A DNA stretch of 64,000 nucleotides from Pseudobutyrivibrio sp. (GCA_017557435.1 JAFYYR010000011.1:62001-126000); one strand, 5' to 3'. Counted from the first letter of the stretch, positions 8,302 through 17,674 are shown. Notes: generated from the letters alone by a model not told the origin. Program-made: numbers and translations.

Positions 8302-9066
8302 CTATCTCTTTTTATATAATATTAACTCTGGGTTTTGAACATCTTTTTCGTATGTGGCTATCAGGATAAAATCCATGTTAGCAATGACTCCAAAGAACAG
8401 CCCATCTACTATCTCAGATTCTAGCTGATTGCCAAGATAGGTGGTATTGTCATCTAGAAATTTCACCTTAGTTCCATTAGAAAGTGGATACTCTATGTTA
8501 ACATATTTGCCCACTAGCGCGTTAAGCTTTTCAAGCTTTGGCATACCTTCTATTTGAAGTTCATTTATCTCTTTTACAAGCTGCGCCTTAAAGGCGTCAA
8601 ACTCTCCATTGTCACTTAATTGCTCGTACTTTTTCCAATAGTTTAATGTAGGAAGTGTCTGCTGTAAGTACTCTCTTGCCTGCTCCTCTGAGATACTATC
8701 ATTTACCATGTTCTTAACACAGACCTCAATCAGGTCATCCATGTTGTTGTAGGTAAATGTTCCATCAGCGTAGCACCACTTACAGTAGTCTTCATTTAAA
8801 AATCCGTCCTTATCCCTGCCAATAATCTCATCCTCCAAAGGCATGCCGCAGCATTGGCAGATGAGTTTATTAGGCGCACCAAGCAAAGTGTTAATGGATA
8901 CATTAAACTCTTTTGAAAGCAATTTCAGTGTTTCAGTATTTGGGACAGTATCCCCATTCTCCCATCTGGACACTGCCTGTCTTGTAACAAATATTTTATC
9001 TGCAAGCTCATCCTGGGATAATCCCTTTTTTGTTCTAAGTTCCAACAATACATCTTTCGTCTGCAT
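8302..9066 (-). CDS. XRE-family regulator with a zinc-ribbon domain
   Basis: A 254-residue protein. Residues 1-65 are a helix-turn-helix of the XRE/Cro type (GLSQDELADKIFVTRQAVSRWENG). Next comes a zinc-ribbon-like segment with CQCCG and CKWC near residues 70-95, and then a helical and beta-rich C-terminal part that I cannot assign. The ribosome site is CAGGAGGT. It follows a VOC gene on the same strand, with inverted repeats between them that could be its own operator. Fusions of XRE to this zinc ribbon are common in Clostridia; the signal sensed is unknown. Confidence 0.8.
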   Translation of the reverse strand: MQTKDVLLELRTKKGLSQDELADKIFVTRQAVSRWENGDTVPNTETLKLLSKEFNVSINTLLGAPNKLICQCCGMPLEDEIIGRDKDGFLNEDYCKWCYADGTFTYNNMDDLIEVCVKNMVNDSISEEQAREYLQQTLPTLNYWKKYEQLSDNGEFDAFKAQLVKEINELQIEGMPKLEKLNALVGKYVNIEYPLSNGTKVKFLDDNTTYLGNQLESEIVDGLFFGVIANMDFILIATYEKDVQNPELILYKKR

Positions 9067-9120
9067 ACTAGCACCTCCTGTTATTTACATATATTGTAAT
9101 ATGCAGATAACATTTACACA

Positions 9121-9137
9121 CGCAACTGGCTGTTGCG
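9121..9137. promoter_or_regulatory. Inverted repeat upstream of the XRE regulator
   Basis: CGCAAC (9121-9126) mirrors GTTGCG (9132-9137) with a 5-base gap. A second dyad, CATAT/ATATG at 9088-9103, lies closer to the gene. Both sit in the 74-base gap upstream of the regulator and could be autoregulatory operators. There is no T-run. Confidence 0.35.
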
Positions 9138-9140
9138 GGA

Positions 9141-9503
9141 TTACATAGGTGTCCCCACCTCTATCAGGTTCCCGTCTAAATCGTAAAATCGCACTACTTT
9201 CTGGCCCCAGCTATGGGTCATTAGCTTATTGACATACTGGGTTTCAGGGTAGAGCTTTTCTAATTTTTCTACAAATCCTTCTATGTACTTTTCTTCAAAA
9301 TATAGCTCGCATGAATTGTGGTTATAGGTGATATCGCTTCCTATAAAATCCTGCCAAATTTTCTTATCCTGAAGCACAAGTCCCTCTGTCAAAATCATAT
9401 TGCCATCATTGTCTAAAAGCATGTCTAGCCCAAACAAATCATGGTAATATTTCTTTGATTTTTCTATATCGTTTACAACAATAAGAACATTTCTTAGCTT
9501 CAT
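9141..9503 (-). CDS. VOC-superfamily (glyoxalase/bleomycin-resistance fold) protein
   Basis: 120 residues with the paired beta-alpha-beta-beta-beta modules of the vicinal oxygen chelate fold. The start MKLRNVLIVVNDIEKSKKYYHDLFG and the end VVRFYDLDGNLIEVGTPM are typical. Conserved acidic and His positions could bind a metal. Many such proteins have no known substrate, so no specific enzyme is claimed. It is followed by the XRE regulator on the same strand, possibly as one transcript. Confidence 0.85.
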   Translation of the reverse strand: MKLRNVLIVVNDIEKSKKYYHDLFGLDMLLDNDGNMILTEGLVLQDKKIWQDFIGSDITYNHNSCELYFEEKYIEGFVEKLEKLYPETQYVNKLMTHSWGQKVVRFYDLDGNLIEVGTPM

Positions 9504-9570
9504 AGATTACTCCTTAATTCAAATCTGTTGTACCTATTTGTGGGTTGCTGAGGCTAGCTTCCCACGTCCT

Positions 9571-12117
9571 CTAATCATTTTCCTCTTTCATGTGACCTAG
9601 CAAATATGCTTGGCCTAGACATATACCTCCATCCCCTGGTGGAAGCAGCTCTGGAATGTATACTTTAAAGCCTTCCCCCTCTAATTTATCAATTGTTTTT
9701 TCCAGGAGAATTCTATTTAAGAATGTTCCTCCAGATAGAACAATTTGATTTATTTTTTCTCTCTTGCATATCGTATATACGTATTCAGAAACTGCATTGA
9801 TAAATAGGTGGGCGAGCTGTGATTTCAAGGCATCTAGTGTTATGTCGCTAGATATCTTGTTATCTTTGGCTTTATCATCTGGGGTTCTAACGCCGTTCGA
9901 TATCGTATTTACGATATATTTTAAAAGCTTAGTTACATCACCATCTTCTGTAATCAAACCTAGATTGTTAATATCTGTATTAGGCTCTGCCTCATAGGAC
10001 TTGGCTGCTATATTTTCAAGCTCAATAGGTGCTTGTCCCTCATAGGAATTATAGTGACAGATATCAAGTAACGCTGAAACAGCATCAAATAGTCTACCCA
10101 TAGATGTAGATGTAACCACATTAATTCCATTATCAATGGCAGCGCATATCAACTCACTGTTGGTGCGCTTTTTAATCCACTCTGGAATTTCTATTCCATA
10201 ATTGTGAAGCATTCCAACTAAAATAGTGTCGCAGTTTTTAGCCCCCTCATCTCCACCAATTAGCTTCATTGGCTTTAGATGGGTCACTCTATCCATGCTG
10301 CCACTTCCATCCCATTTGAACACTTCACTGCCCCAGATGGTGCCATCATCTCCATAGCCTGTTCCATCAAAAGCAAATCCCAGTACTGGTCCTTTTAAAT
10401 TATGCTCAGCAATAACTGCCGCCACATGGGCCTTATGATGCTGCACATGAGAAATTGGAATCTCTTTTTCCTTAGCTTTATTTTCCGCAACGCCTCTACT
10501 AAAGTAACCCGGGTGCTTGTCTGCAACTACAGCCTTCGGATTGAAGCCAAATATTCTCTTCATGGCCTGCATCTCATTCTTATAGAACTTCTGGCAGCTG
10601 ACCGACTCCAAATCTCCTAAGTACTGGCTTACGTATGCCAGTCCATTTTTCACATAGCAAAAACTAGATTTCAAATCGCCACCGGCTGCAAATATTTCTT
10701 CCGGATTTTCTATATCAATAGGTGTTGGCACATGGCCTCTTCCTCGTCTTATAAACTGAGTTCTACCCCTTACTATTTTCATAACAGAATCATCCATAGG
10801 TCTAAGGATTCTTCTGTTGTGGGATAGCATAGCAAGTTCTACCCCTGCCATCTCTTCTGATGCAGCTCTTTCTTCAAGCCACATTTTCATATTAGAATCT
10901 TCTGTCTCAAGCACATCCCCACTGGCGTTACCGCTTGTCATGATAAGTGGGCCGCATTCTCTCACCAGCAGAATCTGCACTGGATTAGACGGAAGCATGG
11001 CTCCTATGTCTGGGCTTGTAAGACATACATTCTCAGCTATGCTTTTTGTTGTTTCTATATTGCTTAAATCTGTCTTGGAGATTGTTTCCTTTTTATCTCT
11101 TCCACTAGAATTATCTTCCCATGAACTAATGAATTTTCTTCTCACAAGTACAATAGGTCTCGCAGGAGACAAAAGCTCCTCCGCCTCTTTGTTATTAACA
11201 TTACAGTACTTCCTAAGCTGCTCTATATTTTCAAACATTACAGCAAAAGCTTTTTCTTCTCTATGTTTTAGTCGTCTAAGAGCTGCCACTGCCGCCTGAT
11301 CAAATGGATTACAAGCCAGATGATAGCCTCCTATGTCCTTAACAGCTACAATTCCGCCATTTTTCAAGGTTTCTACGGCCTTTTGGATGGCGTGCTCGTT
11401 ATCGTTTTCTATGGTATTTTTAGAATTTTTTACAGTTGTAACTTTGTCTGAATTATTACTTGTGAACTTTCTGTGAACAAACTCATTTGCAAGATTTCCT
11501 GCATTTTTATTAGATTCTTTTTTAGACGAAACTGCTGTAATCCCAGTAAATACAAGGATTGGGCCACACTTGGGGCATGCAATGGTCTGAGCATGTCTTC
11601 GCCTATCATCCCTAGCCGTGTACTCTGTTTTGCATTTTTCACACATATCAAAATCAGACATGGTGATTGTATCTCTGTCATAAGGCAGCTTTTCTATAAT
11701 AGAATATCTAGGCCCGCAGATAGTACAGCTAATAAATGGATGCCTGTATCTGCGATTGCTTGGATCTAAAAGCTCCCTCTCACACTCAGGACATGTAGCT
11801 ATATCAGCAGGAATCAGAGGCAGATTAGTCTTCTCATCCTGATTGGATTCTAGAATCCTAAAGCCAGCTTCTTCTCTAGAGGCTGCTTCAACTTCTTCCA
11901 CCTGGATAGAGCTGACAAATCCCCCTGTTGGTACATCACAAGAAAGCCTGCGATACAACTCATCCAGACTCGCTTCACTTCCAGATGCAAGCACTGTAAC
12001 AATTCCTCCAGTGTTCCTCACCCAGCCTGCTATATTAAGTTCCTCAGCTATTCGCGCAACAAATGGACGATATCCTATTCCTTGCACCAGCCCCAAAATA
12101 GTGTATTTTCTAATCAT
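9571..12117 (-). CDS. hypF: HypF carbamoyltransferase
   Basis: HypF converts carbamoyl phosphate to a carbamoyl-adenylate and transfers it to the C-terminal Cys of HypE. Domains run in the usual order: acylphosphatase (residues 1-90, VQGIGYRPFV), two zinc-finger-like CxxC pairs (about 105-185), a YrdC-like domain (about 240-440, GGYHLACN), and a C-terminal carbamoyltransferase domain with QHHKAH, AFDGTGYG and LSGGTFLNRIL. At 848 residues it is longer than the usual 740-780. The extra length is a Ser/Asn/Lys-rich linker after the zinc fingers and another before residue 370. The gene lies between the other hyp genes and ech. No strong ribosome site is visible. Confidence 0.96.
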   Translation of the reverse strand: MIRKYTILGLVQGIGYRPFVARIAEELNIAGWVRNTGGIVTVLASGSEASLDELYRRLSCDVPTGGFVSSIQVEEVEAASREEAGFRILESNQDEKTNLPLIPADIATCPECERELLDPSNRRYRHPFISCTICGPRYSIIEKLPYDRDTITMSDFDMCEKCKTEYTARDDRRRHAQTIACPKCGPILVFTGITAVSSKKESNKNAGNLANEFVHRKFTSNNSDKVTTVKNSKNTIENDNEHAIQKAVETLKNGGIVAVKDIGGYHLACNPFDQAAVAALRRLKHREEKAFAVMFENIEQLRKYCNVNNKEAEELLSPARPIVLVRRKFISSWEDNSSGRDKKETISKTDLSNIETTKSIAENVCLTSPDIGAMLPSNPVQILLVRECGPLIMTSGNASGDVLETEDSNMKMWLEERAASEEMAGVELAMLSHNRRILRPMDDSVMKIVRGRTQFIRRGRGHVPTPIDIENPEEIFAAGGDLKSSFCYVKNGLAYVSQYLGDLESVSCQKFYKNEMQAMKRIFGFNPKAVVADKHPGYFSRGVAENKAKEKEIPISHVQHHKAHVAAVIAEHNLKGPVLGFAFDGTGYGDDGTIWGSEVFKWDGSGSMDRVTHLKPMKLIGGDEGAKNCDTILVGMLHNYGIEIPEWIKKRTNSELICAAIDNGINVVTSTSMGRLFDAVSALLDICHYNSYEGQAPIELENIAAKSYEAEPNTDINNLGLITEDGDVTKLLKYIVNTISNGVRTPDDKAKDNKISSDITLDALKSQLAHLFINAVSEYVYTICKREKINQIVLSGGTFLNRILLEKTIDKLEGEGFKVYIPELLPPGDGGICLGQAYLLGHMKEEND

Positions 12118-12232
12118 TAATTCTAGTCAATCCTATTTTTATCTATTTAATATTCAATCCCCTGAACTGAATCATATATCTTCTGTTATTTTATCACTTT
12201 CCCCATCTATTCACTATCTCATACCCTTCAAT

Positions 12233-12269
12233 CTACTGCCTATTTCATAAATTCCAATTTAGGCAGTAG
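12233..12269. repeat. 10-bp-arm inverted repeat upstream of hypF
   Basis: CTACTGCCTA (12233-12242) is a perfect inverted repeat of TAGGCAGTAG (12260-12269), with a 17-base loop and no T-run. It lies about 120 bases upstream of hypF and downstream of the ech terminator, so it would be in the hypF leader or be an operator. The rest of 12118-12334 shows nothing else apart from a short CACACATAAA duplication. Confidence 0.45.
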
Positions 12270-12296
12270 CCCCCATCCCACACATAAACCCACACA

Positions 12297-12327
12297 TAAA
12301 AAAGGACCAGATGAAATCATCTGGTCC
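12297..12327 (-). terminator. Terminator of the ech operon
   Basis: GGACCAGATGA (12304-12314) pairs perfectly with TCATCTGGTCC (12317-12327). On the minus strand it is followed by a run of seven T, and it lies 8 bases past the echF stop. Confidence 0.9.
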
Positions 12328-12334
12328 GAAAATC

Positions 12335-12793
12335 TTATGCCTGTGGAGCAGGCGCCTCTGCTGGCTTTGCCTCGGCATTTGCCGCAGGTGCCGCTGGCTT
12401 AGCTGCTGCAGCTGGTGCTGCGGCTGGCTTAGCTGCAGGCTTTGGTGGCTCGTAAGGTACATCTACGCTGTAGTTTACCTTTTCTGGGCCTGGCTCCTGG
12501 TAGCCTGGTGTGATAGAGAGGCACTTCTTAGGGCACTTCTCTACACAGTAACCACACTGAACACAGTCGAAGCGATTGATTGTCCATGTCTTACCAGCTC
12601 TATCAACATTGATAGCTCCTGGAGGACAGCTTCTCATACACATTCCACAAAGAATGCAATTATCTTTATCGATATCTACATGACCTCTTGTACGCTCTGG
12701 GTACTCTCTAGCAACGAAAGGATACTGAGTAGTAGCTGGTGCAGAGAAGAGGTTCTTTAAAACTTGTTTAGTAAATGGTAAAAATTGTCCCAT
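12335..12793 (-). CDS. echF: EchF, two-cluster ferredoxin-like subunit with Ala/Pro tail
   Basis: The electron-input subunit of the Ech hydrogenase. In its 152 residues, two 4Fe-4S motifs stand at CILCGMCMRSCPPG and CVQCGYCVEKCPKKC, as in NuoI/EchF. The ATG at 12793 is chosen for the GGAAGGAG site upstream; the longer open frame overlaps echE. Unusually, the last 35 or so residues are almost pure Ala, Pro and Lys with a few Glu, a flexible tail not expected in EchF. It is the last gene of the operon, ahead of a strong terminator. Confidence 0.93.
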   Translation of the reverse strand: MGQFLPFTKQVLKNLFSAPATTQYPFVAREYPERTRGHVDIDKDNCILCGMCMRSCPPGAINVDRAGKTWTINRFDCVQCGYCVEKCPKKCLSITPGYQEPGPEKVNYSVDVPYEPPKPAAKPAAAPAAAAKPAAPAANAEAKPAEAPAPQA

Positions 12794-12824
12794 CTTTGAC
12801 TCCTTCCAATTTAACTTAAAATTA

Positions 12825-13913
12825 CTATCTCTCAGTACAGCTAATACATGGGTCGATAGTGAGCACGAGAAGTGGCACATCACCGTACTGGCATCCCTGC
12901 AATGTCTGAGTAAGTGCTGGGATGTTAGCGAAAGTAGGTGTGCGGACTCTGAATCTATCCAAGAACTTTGTGCCGTTAGCACGTACGTGGTAGAATGCCT
13001 CACCTCTTGGCTGCTCAACACGGATGATTGACTCACCGTTTGGCATGCCAGTAACCTTTGTATTAATCTCTGTATCAGGAATCTTAGCTACAGCCTGTCT
13101 GATAATATCGATAGACTGGAAGATCTCACCAATACGAACCTCACAACGAGCATATGAATCGCACTTGTTTGAAGTGATAACCTCAAAGTCGATTTCATTG
13201 TATGCTGCGTAGCCATTCTTTCTCATATCTACGTTGATACCAGATGCTCTCATCATAGGACCTACAGCGCCACGACGGATTGCATCCTCGCCAGTAAGAA
13301 TACCAACATCTACAAGACGGCTCTTAACTGTGTAATCGTTAAGGAAAATGCTTGTTGTGTCACGGATTTCCTTTTCCATCTCATCAAGCTGACGAACGAA
13401 ATCCTTGAGCATATCGTTAGGCATATCCTTAAGAACACCACCGATTGTATTAACTGAGAAAATTACACGACCACCTGTTGATGCCTCGAACATATCAAGG
13501 ATACGCTCACGAAGTCTCCATGAATGCATGAAGAGTGATTCGAATCCAAAACCATCAGCAAGTAATCCAAGCCATAATAAATGGCTGTGGAGACGGCTCA
13601 TCTCACACCAGATTGTACGAAGGAACTCTGCACGGCGAGGAACCTCAACGTTCATAATGTCCTCAAGTGCCATACAGTATCCCATACCATGCATGTATGA
13701 ACAGATACCGCAAATACGCTCTGCAACGTATACCATTTCGTTAAAGTCTTTCTTGCTAGTAAGACTTTCAAGACCTCTGTGAATAAATCCGATAGAAGGA
13801 ATAGCAGCTAAAACCTTCTCGTCCTCCAAAACTAAGTCAAGATGGATAGGCTCTGGAAGAACAGGATGCTGTGGGCCATAAGGTACTATACTTCTCTTTC
13901 CCATGCTACTCAC
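12825..13913 (-). CDS. echE: EchE, NiFe hydrogenase large subunit (group 4)
   Basis: The 362-residue catalytic subunit related to NuoD. The nickel ligands are in the N-terminal RICGICSYMHG motif and the C-terminal DPCISCTER motif. Translation stops immediately after that Arg, so there is no C-terminal extension to be cleaved off during maturation, unlike most NiFe hydrogenases. The start overlaps the echD end by 8 bases. It is matured by the HypACDEF proteins encoded nearby. Confidence 0.96.
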   Translation of the reverse strand: MSSMGKRSIVPYGPQHPVLPEPIHLDLVLEDEKVLAAIPSIGFIHRGLESLTSKKDFNEMVYVAERICGICSYMHGMGYCMALEDIMNVEVPRRAEFLRTIWCEMSRLHSHLLWLGLLADGFGFESLFMHSWRLRERILDMFEASTGGRVIFSVNTIGGVLKDMPNDMLKDFVRQLDEMEKEIRDTTSIFLNDYTVKSRLVDVGILTGEDAIRRGAVGPMMRASGINVDMRKNGYAAYNEIDFEVITSNKCDSYARCEVRIGEIFQSIDIIRQAVAKIPDTEINTKVTGMPNGESIIRVEQPRGEAFYHVRANGTKFLDRFRVRTPTFANIPALTQTLQGCQYGDVPLLVLTIDPCISCTER

Positions 13914-14268
13914 CCTCCTTTTCGATAAATGGTGTCTCTACATCGATGCGGTAAAGCTTATCGTGTAAATCAACCTTGATATTTTCAACATTAAGTCCCC
14001 AAAGCTCGTGCATCTCATTCTCATAATAGATTGCTGACTTGTATACACGAGAGATTGATGGAACATCCTCGTCCTTTTCTACGATAAGACGATAGTTAGC
14101 GAAATCATATCCATTAGCAAATGAATATGTAACCTCGTAGTGATTTTCTGCCTTTGGGAAAGAGCAGCAAATCTGGCAAAGTCTCCAAAGAGCATTCTTT
14201 TTCTCCATGATGACCTGGAGGAGCTCTGCCTTATCAATTAAATACATATCTTTTTTAATTTCTTGCAT
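13906..14268 (-). CDS. echD: EchD, NuoC-like subunit
   Basis: 120 residues matching the 30-kDa/NuoC family: YRLIVEKDEDVPSISRVYKSAIYYENEMHELWGL contains the conserved E-x-E-x-x-D/E-L-x-G region that docks on the large subunit. It has no cofactor motif. Its end overlaps the echE start by 8 bases. Confidence 0.92.
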   Translation of the reverse strand: MQEIKKDMYLIDKAELLQVIMEKKNALWRLCQICCSFPKAENHYEVTYSFANGYDFANYRLIVEKDEDVPSISRVYKSAIYYENEMHELWGLNVENIKVDLHDKLYRIDVETPFIEKEGE

Positions 14269-14280
14269 AATATCCTCCTA

Positions 14281-14724
14281 TTAGTTTGCCTTCTCAGAAG
14301 CCTTAAGTGCCTCTGCTTTTTCCTTGAAAAGTGCAACTCCCTTAACAACACCGTCAATGATTGACTCTGGACGAGCAGCACATCCTGGAACATAGATGTC
14401 TACAGGAATAACTGTGTCAGCGCCACCCTTGATGTTGTAGCACTCCTTGAAAATACCGCCTGTACATGCACATGTACCTACAGCGATAACAACCTTTGGC
14501 TGTGGCATCTGCTCATAAATCTGCTTAACAACATCAGCATTCTGTGAGTTGATACCACCAGTAATAAGGAAAATATCAGCATGCATTGGGTTACCTGTGT
14601 TAATAACGCCAAAACGCTCTACGTCATAAACAGGTGTAGTACATGCCAAAACCTCTATATCACATCCATTACAGCTACTTCCATCATAGTGGAGCAGCCA
14701 TGGCGATTTATGTATTGTACTCAT
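14281..14724 (-). CDS. echC: EchC, NiFe hydrogenase small subunit (NuoB-like)
   Basis: A 147-residue subunit carrying the 4Fe-4S cluster next to the NiFe site. The four ligands lie in SSCNGCDIE, GTCACTGG and VPGCAARPE, the order known from NuoB/EchC. There is no Tat signal, consistent with a cytoplasmic-facing group 4 enzyme. Confidence 0.95.
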   Translation of the reverse strand: MSTIHKSPWLLHYDGSSCNGCDIEVLACTTPVYDVERFGVINTGNPMHADIFLITGGINSQNADVVKQIYEQMPQPKVVIAVGTCACTGGIFKECYNIKGGADTVIPVDIYVPGCAARPESIIDGVVKGVALFKEKAEALKASEKAN

Positions 14725-14754
14725 TTAACGTTCCTCCTAATAATGAAACAGGCC

Positions 14755-15633
14755 TTAGCCTCTAATAATCTCTAACAAGAATAAATTCATTCCAGCTGCA
14801 ATAATTGTCACGCCCCAAGCAAGCTTGAGCATAAGCTGCCATTTAACTCTTGCAGATGTGTTGTCGATGAGAATCTCAAGGAACCATACTACAAGGATTG
14901 CAGCAACTGCACCGATTACTGACAAAATATTGCTTGTAAGGAAGAACAATCCAACTATACCAAGAAGAATACCGTTCTCATACCACTCAGCAAGTGTAAC
15001 CATTGCATATTCTTTACCAACCATCTCAGATGTAACACCCTTGATAACCTCCTGGTGTGCATGGTGAGAAGTTGCAATATCAAATGGTGACTTTCTGAAC
15101 TTGATTGTAAGAATGAATACGAATCCTACAAAGAAGCCTGGAAGGTACATGATATATGGAGATGATGCTCCTGCAACAATATCTGAAATATTGAAAGTCC
15201 CAGCTGCAAGATAGAAACCTACTGCAACTAAAAGCTCCATTGGCTCACATGACATAATCTGAACAAGCTCTCTGTGAGTACCCTGTGCAGAATATGGTGA
15301 GTGAGTAGATGTAGATGCAAGAATCAAAAACATAGCTGCTGTTGAAAGTGAAAATACAACAAGCAAAATGTCAAATCCTGCGAAGAAGAGGATTCCTGAA
15401 AGTACAATAAAGCAAAGGTATGAACGAATCATAAAAAGCTGTGTCTTATTAGCTGTAAGGAATTCCTTCTCAAAAAGCTTCTTTAAATCGAAGAATGGCT
15501 GAAGGACTGATGGTCCTCTTCTGCCCTGCATACGTGCAGAAATTTTACGATCAAAGCCATCTAATAAACCGATAATAAATGGGCAAAGAATCAAGTAGCA
15601 GATGGCAAAAATAACACGTGTTTGAATTGTCAT
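14755..15633 (-). CDS. echB: EchB, NuoH-like membrane subunit
   Basis: A 292-residue protein with about eight membrane helices, matching NuoH/EchB. The loop near residue 35 (RMQGRRGPSVLQPF) and the acidic loop THRELVQIMSCEP are family marks of the interface with the hydrophilic arm. Its ATG overlaps the echA stop as TAATG. Confidence 0.94.
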   Translation of the reverse strand: MTIQTRVIFAICYLILCPFIIGLLDGFDRKISARMQGRRGPSVLQPFFDLKKLFEKEFLTANKTQLFMIRSYLCFIVLSGILFFAGFDILLVVFSLSTAAMFLILASTSTHSPYSAQGTHRELVQIMSCEPMELLVAVGFYLAAGTFNISDIVAGASSPYIMYLPGFFVGFVFILTIKFRKSPFDIATSHHAHQEVIKGVTSEMVGKEYAMVTLAEWYENGILLGIVGLFFLTSNILSVIGAVAAILVVWFLEILIDNTSARVKWQLMLKLAWGVTIIAAGMNLFLLEIIRG

Positions 15634-17579
15634 TAGAATGCACCTCCTACTACGATAATCATGTAAACAATAATGATGAATGTTGAAATCATGATAGCTG
15701 GTGTAAATAACTTCTTCTCACCCATGATGTCTTCCATGTAGAAGTTAGCAATATGCATCTCCTTTGGATCACCAGTAGCTGATACGAAATTGAAGTTGTC
15801 ACCAACATTGGCACCACCCATGTATGTGATAACCTGCTTAGCCTTTGAGCCCTTTGTCATCACGTAATTGATGCATGGGATTACAAATACGCCAACAAGA
15901 AGCACAATCATGATAATGATGTTCTGGTATGAAATAACCTGCTTAACCACACCAAACATATCCTCTGAAAGTGGCTTAAGGATGTGCTCTGATAACCATG
16001 GGAATCCAAGGATGAGAGCAACCATCATAATTGCATGGAAGAACATTGAGATGTACTCGTTCTTCTTTGTAAGGTCTCTAGACTTCTCTCTTGGAGAAGC
16101 GCCGAGGATCTTTGACATCCACTTTGTCCAGTAGAACATTGTAGTTGCAGAACCGAAGCAGATGAAAAGTACCATAAGTGAAGATACATATACTGAGCTT
16201 GTATCGATGAATGCCTTAAGTGCTGCCCACTTAGAAATAAGCATACCAAATGGAGCAAGGAACATACCTGCGATACCAATCATAAGGATGATAGCAAGCT
16301 TAGGGAAGATTGCCATAAGTCCCTGCATATCCTCAACATCACGGCTGCCTGTTGTGTTCTCAATAGCACCAACACACTGGAAGAGCATTGACTTTGAAAC
16401 AGCGTGGAAAATTACAAGGAATACTGCTGCCCAAATTGTCTCTTCGTAACCGCAACCTGTACAAGCAACAATCAAACCGAGGTTTGAAATTGTAGAGTAA
16501 GCAAGTACCTTTTTGCCATCTGAAACTGAAATAGCAAGGCAAGATGCAGCAAGGAAAGTGAAGCCACCAATAAGGGCTACCATGTTTCCTACGTAGTTGT
16601 CAGCCATAGCAGCTGAAATACGAATAAGAAGATATACACCAGCCTTTACCATTGTGGCACTGTGAAGAAGTGCTGATGAAGGTGTAGGTGCAACCATGGC
16701 GCCAAGTAACCATCCTGAGAATGGGAACTGTGCTGACTTTGTAAGTGCTGCAAATGCAAGACATGCAATTGGTAATAGGAAGATAAGTGTGTGAGCACTT
16801 GTACCATGTTCAATTGCAAGATTAATAATGTCGTAAAGATTAACTGTGTTAAATGCAAGAATACCTACTGCGATAGCTGCTGCAATACCGCAACCACCAA
16901 GGAGGTTCATCCATAAAGCCTTGAATGAATTGTTTATTGCCTCCTCTGAACGAGTGTAGCCAATAAGAAGGAATGATGTAACTGACGTAATCTCCCAGAA
17001 GAAATACATCCAGATAAGACTCTGTGAGAACACGAGACCAAACATCGCTCCAAAGAATACAAAAATCATAGCAAGGAAAAAGCTACGTCTATCTGTAAGC
17101 TCCTTGTGATGATGAATGTGATAACCATGCATATAGCCCACTGCATAGATACCGATTAATGAACCAACTACACCGATGATAAGAATCATAACAAGTGTAA
17201 GCCAGTCAAATCGAAGGGCTGGGAGTTCCTCAAGCTCCGGGCCAAAAAATTCTAAGCCTGCCACAAGCAATGTCTGTACGATTGCAAGCAAAGAAATGAC
17301 ACCCTTCTTGTACTTAAATGAAAGATATGTGATAAGACACATCAAGAAAAGATCACCAAAAAGAATGACACCATCAAATGCCTCTCTATAAGGTAAATCG
17401 AAATTCAGAGTCTGGCCGCCGGCCAAGTACCACTGAACAGCTGTAAAAACTGAAAGAACTATAACAATTCCACAGCCAAGGTAGACGAAAAATGCTCTGC
17501 ACTTAGAATTGTGAATAACTGCAGGCAAAATCGCCCAGAGAAATGGTAAACAGATTAACGCTGTTACTAACATTTCCAT
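15633..17579 (-). CDS. echA: EchA, NuoL-like ion-pumping subunit
   Basis: A 648-residue antiporter-like subunit with about 16 membrane helices. The conserved core (WMYFFWEITSVTSFLLIG, KSAQFPFSGWLLGAMVAPTPSSALLHSATMVKAG) is that of NuoL/MrpA/EchA, with the lysine and glutamate used in ion transfer. It is the first gene of echABCDEF and has a strong AAAGGAGG site. The complex oxidises reduced ferredoxin, makes H2, and pumps H+ or Na+. Confidence 0.95.
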   Translation of the reverse strand: MEMLVTALICLPFLWAILPAVIHNSKCRAFFVYLGCGIVIVLSVFTAVQWYLAGGQTLNFDLPYREAFDGVILFGDLFLMCLITYLSFKYKKGVISLLAIVQTLLVAGLEFFGPELEELPALRFDWLTLVMILIIGVVGSLIGIYAVGYMHGYHIHHHKELTDRRSFFLAMIFVFFGAMFGLVFSQSLIWMYFFWEITSVTSFLLIGYTRSEEAINNSFKALWMNLLGGCGIAAAIAVGILAFNTVNLYDIINLAIEHGTSAHTLIFLLPIACLAFAALTKSAQFPFSGWLLGAMVAPTPSSALLHSATMVKAGVYLLIRISAAMADNYVGNMVALIGGFTFLAASCLAISVSDGKKVLAYSTISNLGLIVACTGCGYEETIWAAVFLVIFHAVSKSMLFQCVGAIENTTGSRDVEDMQGLMAIFPKLAIILMIGIAGMFLAPFGMLISKWAALKAFIDTSSVYVSSLMVLFICFGSATTMFYWTKWMSKILGASPREKSRDLTKKNEYISMFFHAIMMVALILGFPWLSEHILKPLSEDMFGVVKQVISYQNIIIMIVLLVGVFVIPCINYVMTKGSKAKQVITYMGGANVGDNFNFVSATGDPKEMHIANFYMEDIMGEKKLFTPAIMISTFIIIVYMIIVVGGAF

Positions 17580-17674
17580 AAGTGTTTCCTCCTTTTACTT
17601 TAAGTCCCTTTATATGAATTCCCTAAAAAAATAAGGAAATCGGGTCTAAGTATGCCCATTTTTTCACAAAATAT

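Noticed and set aside
12794..13036. Upstream extension of the echF frame
   Set aside because: It lies entirely within echE in another frame; a good ribosome site supports the ATG at 12793.
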